A DNA stretch of 64,000 nucleotides from assembly GCA_950295325.1 (NCBI GenBank), contig OX485806.1:47053169-47117168 (forward strand), read 5' to 3'. Within the stretch, counting starts at the first letter, position 1; every line of letters starts with the position of its first letter. The notes beneath the pieces were generated by a model that was not told where the DNA came from, did not search any database, and worked only from the letters and a program-made list of their open reading frames with translations. Source of the DNA: Polytrichum commune (Eukaryota; Streptophyta; Polytrichopsida; Polytrichales; Polytrichaceae). Shown here one piece after another: positions 1 through 10,519 of this stretch. The position numbers and the translations under genes are program-made.

Positions 1-274
1 GCAAGTATAGCTGAGATGAGGTATATATAAAATCAAGAGGTACAAATAAAAGTCAATGACCTTGTAGAGAATGATACAAACAAATTGGATATTGTACAAT
101 TCAAAGAAAATGTTGTTGAAACAAAAGTAGACTATGAGAAAAATATCAAAAATATGTTAAAAGAAGCTACCCGAGTTTATTTGATGTAGGTAAAATCCAA
201 TTACACGAAGTAGTTAGGAAAAAAAAAACAAAACTATCATTTCCAGCGGATATTATTATTGATATAGAAAAATA

Positions 275-730
275 CTAGATCTTATCAATGAGCCGATCCA
301 TTTGATAATCTACCTTCTGCAGCAATTCATTGGTCTTGGCAAAGTGGTCCAACATAGCGGTTCCATTGTCTATCATATTCTCAAAGCAAAATAAAACTTT
401 GTCTTGAAATTTGTTTTTTTTAGTTAATGATGGTTCGGATTGAAATTTGCATTCTATTTGTATATCCTAATATATATCTTGATTTGAATAATTACAATTG
501 TTTTGTATATCACCAGTTGTATTATCTATCGTAGTTGCACTCACATGCTTCATTACGGAGCCGGCTTGGTGCCACCACTGATCCAAAAAATCATAGAATT
601 TACATTTATGCCCATTATTTCTGGAAACCGAATTAGCAAGTTTGTCCTCTTTGTACAACTTAAAAATAATATCAAACTTCTTTTGATATGCTTCAACCAT
701 ACGAGAAAATCCAGGGAGTGCAACCAACAT
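275..730 (-). pseudogene. Myb/trihelix-like DNA-binding protein fragment
   Basis: The minus strand reads an 87-residue piece with a W/Y-rich pattern (VEAYQKKFDIIFKLYKED, then KFYDFLDQWWHQ) like the third helix and following segment of Myb/SANT or trihelix-like proteins linked to PIF/Harbinger transposons or plant GT factors. After a frame change a second piece (FENMIDNGTAMLDHF, then LLQKVDYQMDRLIDKI) reads as an amphipathic coiled-coil end with a stop at about 275. Both parts lie in the right order for one protein. There is no intact start and the frame is broken, so I call it a remnant. The family assignment is by pattern only and could be wrong; that it is old coding sequence is more certain than which family it belongs to. 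Confidence 0.4.
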
Positions 731-1036
731 TCATGCTCGAAGCCAAATCATATATAATTTTCTGTTCAAAATGAATTATAACATTAGAATACTATGCAAT
801 ATGATATGTTGGAGAATGTTAAAATGCTTTAAAATAAAATTCAAATCTTAAAAAATGGCCTTGAAATATTTAGGGTAGTACATGCTTGGATAGTGTAGAA
901 TGAATATAAAAACAATATATGGATCTTTTAGCATCAAGAAAAGAGAAAGGCTAAAATTTATTTGGTTGGTGAAGTGTAGAGATAAGGCTTTAAATCCATA
1001 AGGTCCATAGTTTGATGCTCGGTAACATTGTTTTGA

Positions 1037-1740
1037 TTGAACCTCCATTTGATTTGTCACAGTATGCGGCGTTGGCGGCCGCACTTTATCCGTTGGGCTT
1101 CATCCATTTAGATTTGGATAAATGAATGTTAGATGTGGAGAGGAAGGCTCGTAAGTGAGGAGCCTCCTTTTTGGCTTGGCATTCTTGCCAAGTCAAGTCT
1201 TATGAATAAGTGTGTGGAGAGAGTTGGTGTGAGGTGAAGATTGCATATTTTTGCAATAAATCTTGAGTTCATCTCCTATTTCTTACACTTTTAGATTCTC
1301 TCGTGATGGAGTGAAAGATAGCTTGACTCATTGTCTGCATTTGAAGAGAAATTAAAGCTCTTTTAAGGGTTTGACTTTCTTCCTTCTCACTTGGCAAGAA
1401 TGCTTCATTTTTCTTTTTTTCTTCTTCATTATTGAGATATTATGTGCAAGGAAGGGCGTGAGGACAAAGAGTGACGAAGTTGTAAAATGTTGGAGCGAAG
1501 AACACCGCGGATTTGTGGGGCAACAAGAAAAAAATTGGTTGCTTGTGAATGCCACATCAAGGTGAATTGTGGTGATGGATTATTGAATTATCTATGGAAT
1601 TTCTTGTCATATATTCACTTACAAGCTTGAATTCACATCATTGAGCTTGTGAAGAGCATTTTGGATTTCGATTCAAGTTTAATTTCATTCAAAAAAAATT
1701 AAAAATTAAAATAAAATAGGAGAGGCGGAGGAGCTCCTCT
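1037..1740 (+). repeat. LTR-like repeat family B, plus-strand copy
   Basis: The sequence starts TGTCACAGTATGCGGCG and matches 15060-15897 (reverse strand) and 21847-22180 over hundreds of bases, including the motifs GGCTTGGCATTCTTG, GTGTGTGGAGAGAG and GCAATAAATCTTGAG. The last contains AATAAA, a possible poly(A) signal, which suits an LTR read in this direction. Homology to the reversed copy runs on past the ORF-poor part to about 1740, where both copies become A/T-rich. No clear target duplication is seen, and the partner element is not identified, so solo or truncated LTR is the likely state. Confidence 0.6.
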
Positions 1741-1794
1741 GGGATCTCCTATTTCATCAAGGTAGCTAGTGGCCGTCTGAAGGCACGCGGCGTC

Positions 1795-2045
1795 AATCCG
1801 CTCCCCCCTCTCCCGTCCCCATTCCTCCCCCTCTATCCCAGCTAGCCCCCCCTAGCCTCCCCCTACCTAGCCCCCTAGCCTATCCCCTAGGCCAACGCAC
1901 CTAAGCCTCTCCCCCCTAGCTAGCCTAGGCCCCCCTAGGACCACCCCCTAGACCCCTACCCCCCCCCCCCCGTCTACGTTTCCCCTCCCCCCCACCGACA
2001 AGTGGCTCTCAACCCCCCCCCCCGGGCCTTGCAACTGTAGGATAG
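1795..2045. repeat. C-rich low-complexity tract with CCTAG motifs
   Basis: About 250 bases are strongly strand-asymmetric, with many C runs (up to about 14) interspersed with CTAG/CCTAG. It sits directly downstream of the LTR-B copy. In the reversed LTR-B copy the matching position (14985-15060 on the other strand) is also pyrimidine-rich and shares GCTGGCCGGC, so the tract may be an expanded version of a leader segment. No coding potential is seen. Confidence 0.7.
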
Positions 2046-2383
2046 GCTGCTGGCCGGCAGCAGCCAGCAGCCCCCCCATTTTTTATTTTTAAATTAAAAA
2101 AAATTAAAAAAATTGTATTTCCATAGATATACCTATATAGTTTAACAACTGCAGTTCTTGGGTTTTGAAACAAACTTTTACGAAAGTATTTTTGCCAAAG
2201 TTGTTATTAATGAAGAATAAATTTGGGGGCTTGAAGATGATCTGATACCGGCATTCATAAACGCCTTATGAGACATTAAGGATTTTTGGGGTTCGCGAGC
2301 GTGAAAAACCGTAAGGAATTCGCAAGAACATCCATGATCATGCAGAGGGCGTGGGATTACAGTGCGGTAGATTTATTCTTCTA

Positions 2384-2563
2384 TCATATTGGTTTCTGCT
2401 TCAATGTCTCAAATGCTTGTTGCTGCTCACAACCCCAAGTCCAAGGTTGGTCCTTGCTTGTGAGAATGGTAAGAGGCTTGGCGATCAAGGTAAAGTTCTT
2501 GACGAATCGACGATAGTAATTCACCAAGCCCAAGAAAGCACGAAGTCTCGGCACATCGACCGG
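2384..2563 (-). pseudogene. GYP-M1 reverse transcriptase end / RNase H start
   Basis: The minus strand encodes the hallmark connection segment of Ty3/gypsy pol: VDVPRLRAFLGLVNYYRRF, then KNFTLIAKPLT, then the WTWGCEQQQAFETLK motif that leads into RNase H. It continues exactly the reading interrupted at 5409 by the LTR-C insertion: the residues QKILAPV there and VDVPRLRAF here join across the target duplication. Beyond 2384 the homology stops and the rest of RNase H and integrase is absent. It is a fragment of the methyltransferase-bearing element GYP-M1. Confidence 0.85.
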
Positions 2564-5403
2564 TGTGGTACTTTTGGGCCACCCCCTTTCGAGGGAGCCT
2601 AAAAGTATCACACAAGCCCTTCGGTGAAGGTGGCCTGCATTTGCAGGCGCCCAAGCCGAACCCGGATGATAGGTGTATAACGTGAGTAGTTAGATTTTTA
2701 AGGGAGATTAAATATGCGTCGTAGTACCTCCGGAGGTTAGGCCTTAGTTTTTTACTAGTGTGGCTTTAAACTCCACTAACCAATTTCATATCTAGTTCTA
2801 ACCTTAACCTACAACCTATTCTACGCGCAGACGCACCAGCCTTGAAACCAAGGCAATCCTAATTTGTGAATTGGGATGGTTCTGATACACCCAACCGGGT
2901 GTGACTCATACCACCCTAACTCAACGAACGGAATAACGACAATTTGATGGACCATTCAATTCTTCCTATTTCTTTATTTAGTTCTATTTAGTTTTCTAAG
3001 CGGGGGAACTTGGCCTAAGTCCCATCCTTCACACAAATTCCTTCTTAATTACTTACTTTTGTTTGCACGTCCTAACTCACTACATTAACATATTAGGCAT
3101 CACCCCTTACCTCGGGTCTCTTGCCAACAAGGGTTTACGATTTATTTTGTATGTTTTGATTGTTAAATGTGTTTACACTGGATAGACCACGAAATGCAAC
3201 TCAATGGGACCAGGGTGACGGGCGACCTGTAGGTTCAACCTGTTGCGCAATCTTCATAAATTGGGGCCATTACTCCCAATCTATGGGGCCAACAACATAA
3301 TAGTGGATTCGCGGGTCATTAACCCCACCTTTCCACCAACAACATTCAGAGTGGTCGTGTCGGTGATTAATCCGACGTACCACACACGAAACTTGCTAAT
3401 AAATGAAGCTACTACCACAAAACATACCAAGGGCCCCGAAAACAATGGAATTGGGTACTCCCTTGGCGGTCAAGTGGTCAAGCCACTTGACCTTACGAGA
3501 TAGGTGAGTGGGTTTATAGATGCGTACCTTAGCCGTGCTCCCTCCAATCCTAAATGGAAGGCTTAAGGTTAGTTAATTTACCTCAATTTTCCTCGGTTGA
3601 TTTGGGCTTGATGTAGGCCGAGCTGCTACATCCTTCCTTGCTCCACTTTCCGAGCGTCGACCTTGCCTCCTTCTTTGTAACTAGTTTGGTAGTAAGCGTA
3701 CCTTAGTTAACAATTAAAATATAAAGTGTTATTCTGCCCTGTAATTTAATCCTAAGCATAATATTTATACTTAGTGCACCAAATTATCTTTCCAATGATC
3801 TAAAAATCACTCTAATCGGATAAGAAATGCAAAAGTTATGAGGGTTGGAAGTGTGAGGTCGATTCAACCGACCCTTCCAACCCACCTATCTACCTTCTAA
3901 CTTCAAAAATTCATAGCACATTCCTTACTACTTGGATCTAGGCTTTCCTTATACCATTGGAAAGCTATGAACAAGCTCTAACTAGAAAAATTATGACATC
4001 AGCAGGTTAAGCTAATAGAAATTCAGCGGACTCCTTGTAACACAGCAGTCAATCAAGAAGGCTTAAACTATGTATCTCGCCTTCAACAATTCATATCTAA
4101 TTCAAATCTTAGTCAAATCAAACGTTCTATATGACCCTGGAGAGATATTAAAAAGATGTATTTGATAAAAATATGTGATTAGAAAGGTAAGCCGAAGTGA
4201 ACCCAGCAGGTCCTCTGTAATGCAGCAGTCAACCAAAAGTTCTCAAACTATGTGTCCCATCTTGCACAATTCATATCTAATTCAAATCATGCTCAAATCA
4301 AATGTTCTAAGCCATTTTGGAAAGCTACACAAAAGTTCTACTTGGGAAAAATATAATTTCTTGGAATTAAAATTCCTATTGGGCTCGCAGGTCTGATCCA
4401 GCAGCCGCTACCCACAAGACCACCCAGTTTTTCTACTCCATCTTTGAAAATCCATAACTAATTGTCATCTCAACCAAATCACAAATGGGAAACGGCTATG
4501 GATAGCTATATGAAATCTCTCTAAGAGAAAAATGATAAGTATCTTGTTCTAGCTTTTGAACTAAGCCTTCAGGGCATTGGCAGATGAGGTCTATAATGCC
4601 TCTACTCAAAACTCTACCATCCAACCTACCTCTACAAAAGAAGGAATAATTTTGTTGGTGTGTTAATAAACACACAACCTAACTAGGAGAGAGAGAGTAG
4701 AGGAGGTTCTCAAGCCTTTCTTTTAGACCATTGAGAATACATGCTAAAGGATTTTTTCCTAACTACATTGAAGCAGGGCTTCGCCCAAAAACTAGAGAAA
4801 GAGAGAGAGCTACAAGGTGGAAGGAGGGGTTTTTAAACCCTCTCACAAAAGGGTTGGACCCCTCCTCCACCGGATCCATTTTTCAAACCCTTTCCCGAAA
4901 TTTTGGCTCGGGGGTTTTCCCGGTTGAGGTTGCCATCCTCTCGCCGAGGTGGCTCCGACAGAAAACCTTTAGAAATCTTTCTAATTTTTCCGCCATCGAG
5001 TTGGCAAGGGGGCAAGTGGGCAAGTAGCCCCCTTGCTCTCTTTCTTTTTTGTCTTCAGAAGTCTTCAAGCCGATTTTATCTTCTTACCTAAACCACCTCT
5101 AATAGTCTTGTGTGCCTCACACTAACTAATAAATTAACACTTGCTTAGCTAGCATTTACTAACATTTGCTTAATAGCTAGCATCTACTAATATTTGCTTA
5201 GCTAGTTGTTTTTACTAGCTAGCATATTTTTTTCTACTTTGCTATCTTCTAGCACTACTTAGTTTCATTTTGACCTTCCTTCTTCTAGGCTAAATGCTAA
5301 ATGAACTAATTTTTCCTAAATTCCCTATCAATTCTAACTTTTAATGCTAACATTCTAACTAAAAGTGATCCCGCAGAGTGGTGGACCACTCAAAGGGTTC
5401 ACA
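2564..5403. mobile_element. Solo LTR, family C (2,840 bp), inserted in RT
   Basis: This block begins TGTGGTACTTTTGGGC and ends GGGTTCACA, so it has TG...CA ends. It is flanked by the perfect 5-bp duplication ACCGG (2559-2563 and 5404-5408). A second copy with the same start, TGTGGTGCTTTTGGGC, lies at 11425-14237 with a different duplication. No second internal copy of the start motif, no gag or pol and no primer site were found inside, so a solo LTR made by LTR-LTR recombination fits best; a non-autonomous element is the alternative. Removing it restores a continuous RT reading. The short open frames in it (for example around 4731-5091) are not conserved with the other copy and I do not call them genes. 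Confidence 0.85.
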
Positions 5404-5408
5404 ACCGG

Positions 5409-6137
5409 TGCCAGGATCTTCTGCAAGGTGTCCACCTTAGCTTGTTGCACCCCAAAACCTCCTGGAATAATCATATGACCTAGATATGCTAGTCGGTCAT
5501 GGAAAAACTTGCACTTGCCATGATGCAAGCGCAATCCCCACCGCCGTAATCGCTCAAAAACGGCTTGAAGATGCTTTACATGCTCATGTGGTGTTTTGCT
5601 AAAAATGATTACGTTATCAATGTAACACCGAGCAAAAGGCAAGCCAGAGAGAACTTGGTCCATCACTCTCTGAAACTCAGCAGGCGCATTCTTGAGGCCA
5701 AATGGAAGAAACTTCCAATGGTATAGTTGATCCTTCCCATGTGATCAACTCTCCAAAATGCGGTCTTCACCTGATCTCCCGTAAGTAATGGGAGTTGGTG
5801 ATATCCGGATCTCAAGTCCAATGTGCTAAAAACCCGAGAAAATCCGATGGCATCGAACAACTCCTATGGGATTGGCATGGGATACCGATCCGACTTGGTC
5901 TTCCGATTAACTGGACGATAATCCCCACACATTCGTTTCTCCGTCCAATTGCCAAAGATATCCTTCTTTGATGGCATAACCGTAGCACAAGAATACTCCC
6001 CGTTGGAAAGTTTGATTAGCCCTACTGCCAAGAGCTCTCGGAAACACTGAGCCTGTAAGGTCTCCGAAAAATGGGATGGTCGTCCTCCAACTGAATGTGG
6101 ATGGGTTTTCCTTTATAACCTTCAAGATCCTGAAGGC
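5409..6137 (-). pseudogene. GYP-M1 reverse transcriptase (broken)
   Basis: The minus strand carries Ty3/gypsy RT pieces in order: the entry segment HIQLEDDHPIFRRPYRLS, the palm motif VFSTLDLRSGYHQLPL, the thumb-side motif WKFLPFGLKNAPAEFQRVMD read across a frame change, and the catalytic box region ARCYIDNVIIFSKTPHEH. The catalytic YxDD box reads YIDN, so the second aspartate is lost by one G-to-A change. Several frameshifts and stops break the frame. It follows the methyltransferase domain in the same orientation and runs into the LTR-C insertion at 5403. It is certainly a retroelement RT relic and would be inactive. Confidence 0.9.
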
Positions 6138-6581
6138 TAAAAGCAAAACATCTACGGTACGAACAAATAAATGCTCATACCTTCCGTGCTTCAACACCAG
6201 TGAGACGAGGGCCTAATTCAAGTGGCCAATCATCAAACTCTCTAGTCTCCCTCTCCACCAAAGGAGAACCACCTGATGCTGGTATAGACTCTAATTGCTA
6301 CTGAGAGGAGGGGGCATTGACCATGCCCCCAGTCATAGTGCTAGTACTAGAATTTGGCATTTCTTCATCACCACCAATATATGATGATGAAGCCACCACC
6401 GGAGGCGAAAAAACCAAAGCAGTGTAAAAATGTTGAGCTCGAAGCTCCTCCATCACATGCTGCTCGAATTGAAAAATTCGTTCGGCTTCTCCAACCATGG
6501 CGTGAATTCCCTCCTCCATAGATGTGGACCGCTGTGCTCCCTGACCAGAGTCCTCTGCCCCCGGAGACAACCACTGGTTAC
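6138..6581 (-). pseudogene. GYP-M1 linker between methyltransferase and RT
   Basis: This stretch continues the methyltransferase reading frame as low-complexity, S/T/G-rich protein and then degenerates. The segment VMEELRAQ and the preceding MVGEAERIFQFEQ are also found in GYP-M2 at about 19570-19640, just before its RNase H, which shows that the linker belongs to the element and was not added later. No catalytic motif is seen. It probably joins the methyltransferase to reverse transcriptase in one polyprotein. Confidence 0.6.
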
Positions 6582-7576
6582 CACGATGCCTTTGCAATGA
6601 AAGGCATAAAGCAACAGTCCACACCATGGTATGAAGATCCATGGCTTGGCCCAACACGAAGCGTCGTTGGCCCTCAGAAAGGCCGGGAGCAGCGGTGGTG
6701 CTAGTGCGGAATCCCATAGCACGCTCCCGTTCGTCAGCCATTGGTTCGGTGTGGGTTTTGGTGTGAACATCCCACACCATACCCGGCCCCAGATCGCGAA
6801 AAGCGAAGGACTGTGGAAACGTCATAAATGTGGGAAAGGCCCGCCGTGGCGCCCCCATTTTATTGACCAATGCCAACGGGGGCAAATCATCTCAAACAAC
6901 CGGCAAAGAAATCCGGTGTGGATCCAAGATGTTATTCACCTTTTGATCGAAAAGTGGAGGCACTGCAGAAAATGCTGCAGCTAAAGTAGATGACGGTGTG
7001 AGGTTGGTCCAAATCCACCAAGGCCGGTGGGCATAAGAACCAATGCTCGCGGCATCCACAAAAATGGGATCTCCAAGGTGTTGACGAACATAATGATCGC
7101 CTTCCAACACCTTGTCCCGAGAGTCTCCCAACAAAGGTACATTCTTGAAAATATACCATGGAGGGGAAGGTTGGTGGGAAAACCACCACTGCATGAGGCG
7201 GATGAGGTCCCAAAATAGAATAGACCTGGGATCCTCTAGTCCTCCGTCTGCTTCAGCATGTGAGTGGCCTTGGCATGGCCAACCTACAATCACCATATTC
7301 ACTCGACCCAAGTGTCGTAAGTCGGCCTCACTGATGAGTGTGACATCACGAGGGAGACGTGAAAAACACCCATGAATGGCAGTCGGGTGTAATTGCTGAG
7401 GATACAACACCATCAACTGGTGAAGATGGTGACGAGCCATACGGGTGGACACTTGAGAGTTGTCCACATAGACATACCGCTTGACCGTAAGGCCAACCTC
7501 CAATACGGCTGCTAATCCTGTGCCAATGCCCCCAAGCAGCTCCACCAAAGTAATCCCAATGTCTGGAGGGCGTCAC
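6582..7576 (-). pseudogene. DNA cytosine-5 methyltransferase domain in a gypsy element
   Basis: About 330 residues on the minus strand match the C5 DNA methyltransferase fold, of the DNMT3/DRM-like kind. Motif I is ELLGGIGTGLAAVLEVGL; the cofactor-side region YVYVDNSQVSTR follows; motif IV is VIVGWPCQGHS with the catalytic PCQ cysteine (near 7274). Motif VI reads FKNVPLLGDSRDK where ENV is expected, so the conserved Glu is Lys. Motif VIII reads AHRPWWIWTNL where AHRPRW would be usual. After one in-frame TGA (6892) the target-recognition part and motifs IX-X follow (FMTFPQSFAFRDLGPG, then ERERAMGF and SEGQRRFVLGQAMD). It lies between gag and RT remnants of the same element, in the same orientation, and a second copy of both ends occurs in GYP-M2. 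The known role of the family is transfer of methyl from SAM to cytosine. This copy is dead: Glu loss, stop codons and an upstream TGG-to-TGA. Confidence 0.9.
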
Positions 7577-7697
7577 AAAATGGGGCGTGCCAATGTGGAT
7601 AGACTATCCGATATGACTGGTGTGGGAGAACTGAGAGAGAGGACAATGTCCTCACACTATTGGAACAAGCCGGAGGAATCACGCCACGGAGGTAGAG
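7577..7697 (-). pseudogene. GYP-M1 protease-to-methyltransferase spacer
   Basis: The minus strand, across frame changes, reads PPWRDS, SGLFQ, CEDIVLS and ARPIL, which aligns with PPWHDSTELLRRCEDIILS and VHPILWRP in GYP-M2 (18914-19080). The block shows that the upstream sequence of the methyltransferase is shared by both copies. Homology stops at 7697, exactly where an LTR-A begins. Confidence 0.7.
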
Positions 7698-8673
7698 TGT
7701 CGCAACCCTTGCTAGCCCCCCCTTGACAATCTTGCCAATTTTCAATTCTAGCAAAGGTTACGAGTCGCTAACCCTTCACATTCCGCCATGCTAATGGTTA
7801 GCTCCTCTTACCCCGGACCATATAGTTCATAGGAGGGGAACCAACCCTCCTACTTTGCTTTCGGGACTCACCCCTTAATCGGTAACCCATTCCTAGATGT
7901 GGACTTCCATCCATGGAAGTCCCATCTTATGTTGATCATCGCGTTGCCAGAGCAACACTACAACAACCCGAGTCATACTAGGCAACTATGGCCTCACAAT
8001 GGGCCAATGCCCATGGAGGCCTTGCCGTTCGGCCTCGGGTGGGTGAGGCCACACCACCTCACCCATATAAGCCTCTAGGACTTCACGCGGGGCCCCTACC
8101 CCACCGTCAACCAACCTCTTGTCTCTCTACCAAGAGTTGGGGCCAAGTGGACATTTTCCCTTAGCTGCTGGGCCTAGAACCCCCCAGCAGCTTCAGACCA
8201 TCATAACTTCCTTGTATGATGTCTGATCATAACAACCAACCACTCCATCTTCATCTACGCTTCACGTAGATGCCGATGGACTCCTCACTTGCCCCATTCG
8301 GGCAAGTATTGAGGAAGTTATGCCTGTTTGAACCTTGGCAGTCCCGGGAATCACTCCCAGGCACTGCTGTACCAGGGCGCTGTCCCGGGACAGCGCCCCA
8401 CTCAAATGGCCATAACTCCTAGCTCACACCTCCGATTGAGGTGTTCTTGAGCTTTCTAGAATCACCACGCCATGAGCTACGCATAACTCATGGCCTTACC
8501 CTTGTGCCTCCTAGTCTTCGTGGGTGGGAGGCGTCCCCAACGCCCAGGGCCCTCACCCACACTAGGATCACTTGGGCCCTCTCACCAACGGCGCCACAAG
8601 TCCCGGGTGTCACTCCGGGGTCCCCCTTGTGCCCATGGTGTTTCGGGCACTCCTCATGGAGAGGTGCGCGACA
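7698..8673 (-). mobile_element. LTR-A copy, minus orientation, probable 3' LTR
   Basis: About 976 bp with ends TGTCGCAACCC...GGTGCGCGACA as read on the plus strand. It is one of seven copies of family A in the window. The flanks (TAGAG and CTCAC) are not a target duplication. Read on the minus strand, the bases just upstream of the LTR are purine-rich (GGTGGGGGTGAG), as expected of a polypurine tract, so this looks like the 3' LTR of a minus-strand element whose other parts were rearranged. It contains two long inverted stretches, for example the perfect GGCGCTGTCCCGGGACAGCGCC-type hairpin (22 bp, near 8376-8397). Confidence 0.8.
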
Positions 8674-10519
8674 CTCACCCCCACCAAACGGAGTCGATGC
8701 CCTCATCGATTATACTCGTAGTCGGCACACCAATTCTCAAGTTGCCATCCTCTATGGTGCGGCATTGTGTTTACCTTAGGGCGCGACCCCCACAATGCAT
8801 CTTCAAATTTGGCATAGTCCCAAAGGTATTGCCTTGCTATCAAAGGCTTTGTGCTATCAAGGGAAAACATGTTTGTTTTGTGGACAAATTATTGGAAATT
8901 GCTTTTGTGGCACTAAACCAATTCGTCCCACGGACGAAATGTTAAAAGTTGGCTTTGCGGACCGAGCCAAAACATATTGTTGCGGTGGACGGAGAATTAG
9001 ATGGTGGCTTTGTGGCCAAGGCTAGTAGCCTTAAGCCAAGGCCAAGTCATGTATACCTTGAGGCTCAAATGAATGGGAGATATGTCTCATGAGTTGTCAA
9101 AGAGGCAACGGACTCTTTCATGAGCCGAAAGCTCACAAGGGGGTTGGGGCTCGCGGACGGGTAGAGCCGGCAAGCCCACCAAAGTACGGTTTGCAAAGGG
9201 CGAACCGCATGAAGCAAAGGAGGCGGCGATGCATGTAACCTTTTGATGTGGGACATTAGATTTTTGTCAACATTTCACTCTATGTGAAATAAATGAGGTG
9301 CATGTCATTGGAAAGGTCGCCTTCTTTGAAACTCACATGAAAGATGTGAGGTGCAAGCCGGTGTGCTTGCGGTGCATTATGATGTGTCATAATGGCAAAG
9401 AGATGAAGTTCAAATTGATAAAGACTCCTATGGTAGGAGGACCCAAGTTGAATTTGGTCTTAATGGACCAAATGAAAAATGGCCAACATAATAGTCTTGG
9501 TTCAATTGGAGCAACTCGATAGAACTTATGGGGAGGCTAGGAAAGATGGGCCTCCCCTAAACCACTTTGGTGGGATGTTGGGGAGATACAATGATGTATT
9601 CACCAATGTGTTGCCCAAAAGTTACCGCCAAGAAATGAAAATAACCTTGCTCAACAAGATATTGAGTTCTAGAGGTATGTGGTGACAAAGGAAGTTGGTG
9701 ACAAACATGAAGAATATCAAGGCCATCCAAAAGGAGAATTGGTCCTTGACTCAAGAAAATGGCTTAGTTCATTTGTTGGCCTAGCCAACTACTACCACCA
9801 CTTTATTCGAGGTTTTTCTAAGGTTGCTAGGACCTTAGTCAATTTGTTGAAAAAATGGCTATCCCAAGAGTGGGATGAGCCTTGTCACCAAGCCTTTGGG
9901 AAGCTCAAGAGCAAGTTCCCTTCACAAGATGTGGTTAAGTTTCCGGGTTTTCATAAGCATTTTGAGGTGCACATGGAGACGAAGGATTTTATCATTGGCG
10001 GATGTTGATGTAAAAAAAAATAAAAAAATGGCCATTGCATATGGGAGCATGAAGCTCGATGGTTGTCCGACTTGTGAAAGAAATGGCTATCCCAAGTGTG
10101 GGACTAGCCTTGTCACCAAGTCTTTGGGGAGCTTAAGAGCAAGTTCTCTTCGCCGCCCGTGCTCAAATTCATGGAATTTGACAAACCTTTTGAGGTGCAT
10201 ACGGGGGCGAGTAACTTTGCCAATGATGGATTGTTAATGTAAGATGGATGGCCTTTGCATATGGGGGCTTGAGGCTCGATGGTTGTCAAAGAAGACAACC
10301 AACTCATGACAAAGAACTTCTTTGTCGTAGTGCATTGCTTGAAGATGTGGCGACATTATTTGGGGTCGCACAAAGCAAAGGTCTACATGGACAATGTGTC
10401 CTAAAAGTATTTTAACATATACAAGCGCAAGTGAGCGCCAAGTCATTGCGGTGGCATGATAGTTTGGCGTTTATGAAGGTGGATTTGGTCCACAAACCGG
10501 ACCGGGGAAATGTGGCCAA
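8674..10519 (+). pseudogene. Inverted gypsy pol fragment (protease-RT-RNase H)
   Basis: The plus strand carries a decayed pol with the same content as 38941-41401 on the minus strand: a protease-region block (KVRFAKGEPH-like, then VAFFETHMKDVRCKPV and MKFKLIKTPMVGGPKLNLV), the linker to RT (YGEARKDGPP, then YNDVFTNVLPK), the RT connection (FVGLANYYHHFIRGFSKVA), the QEWDEPCHQAFGKLKSKF segment and an RNase H end (HCLKMWRHYLGSHKAKVYMDN, split by frame changes). The catalytic core of RT is missing. The RNase H entry segment occurs twice (9860-10010 and 10080-10235). Its orientation is opposite to that implied by the adjoining LTR-A, so an inversion or independent insertion is needed. It abuts GYP-M1 gag at about 10520. 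Confidence 0.8.

Noticed and set aside
2235-2256. GGTATCAGATCATC on the minus strand as a primer-binding site
   Set aside because: Resembles the initiator-Met site for only about ten bases, the first base is C and no LTR end lies at the expected place.
4731-5091. Frames around 4731-5091 in LTR-C
   Set aside because: Not conserved in the second LTR-C copy (13591-13960 has different frames); likely chance within an LTR.
6522-7726. Plus-strand open frames opposite the methyltransferase
   Set aside because: These are antisense shadows of the minus-strand domain, whose motifs and order are clear.
8441-8945. Overlapping open frames on both strands within LTR-A (also at 27098-27354, 42142-42478, 42611-43004, 44666-44910)
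   Set aside because: They lie in GC-rich LTR sequence that is open on several frames at once; they are shared because the LTR is shared and carry no domain.
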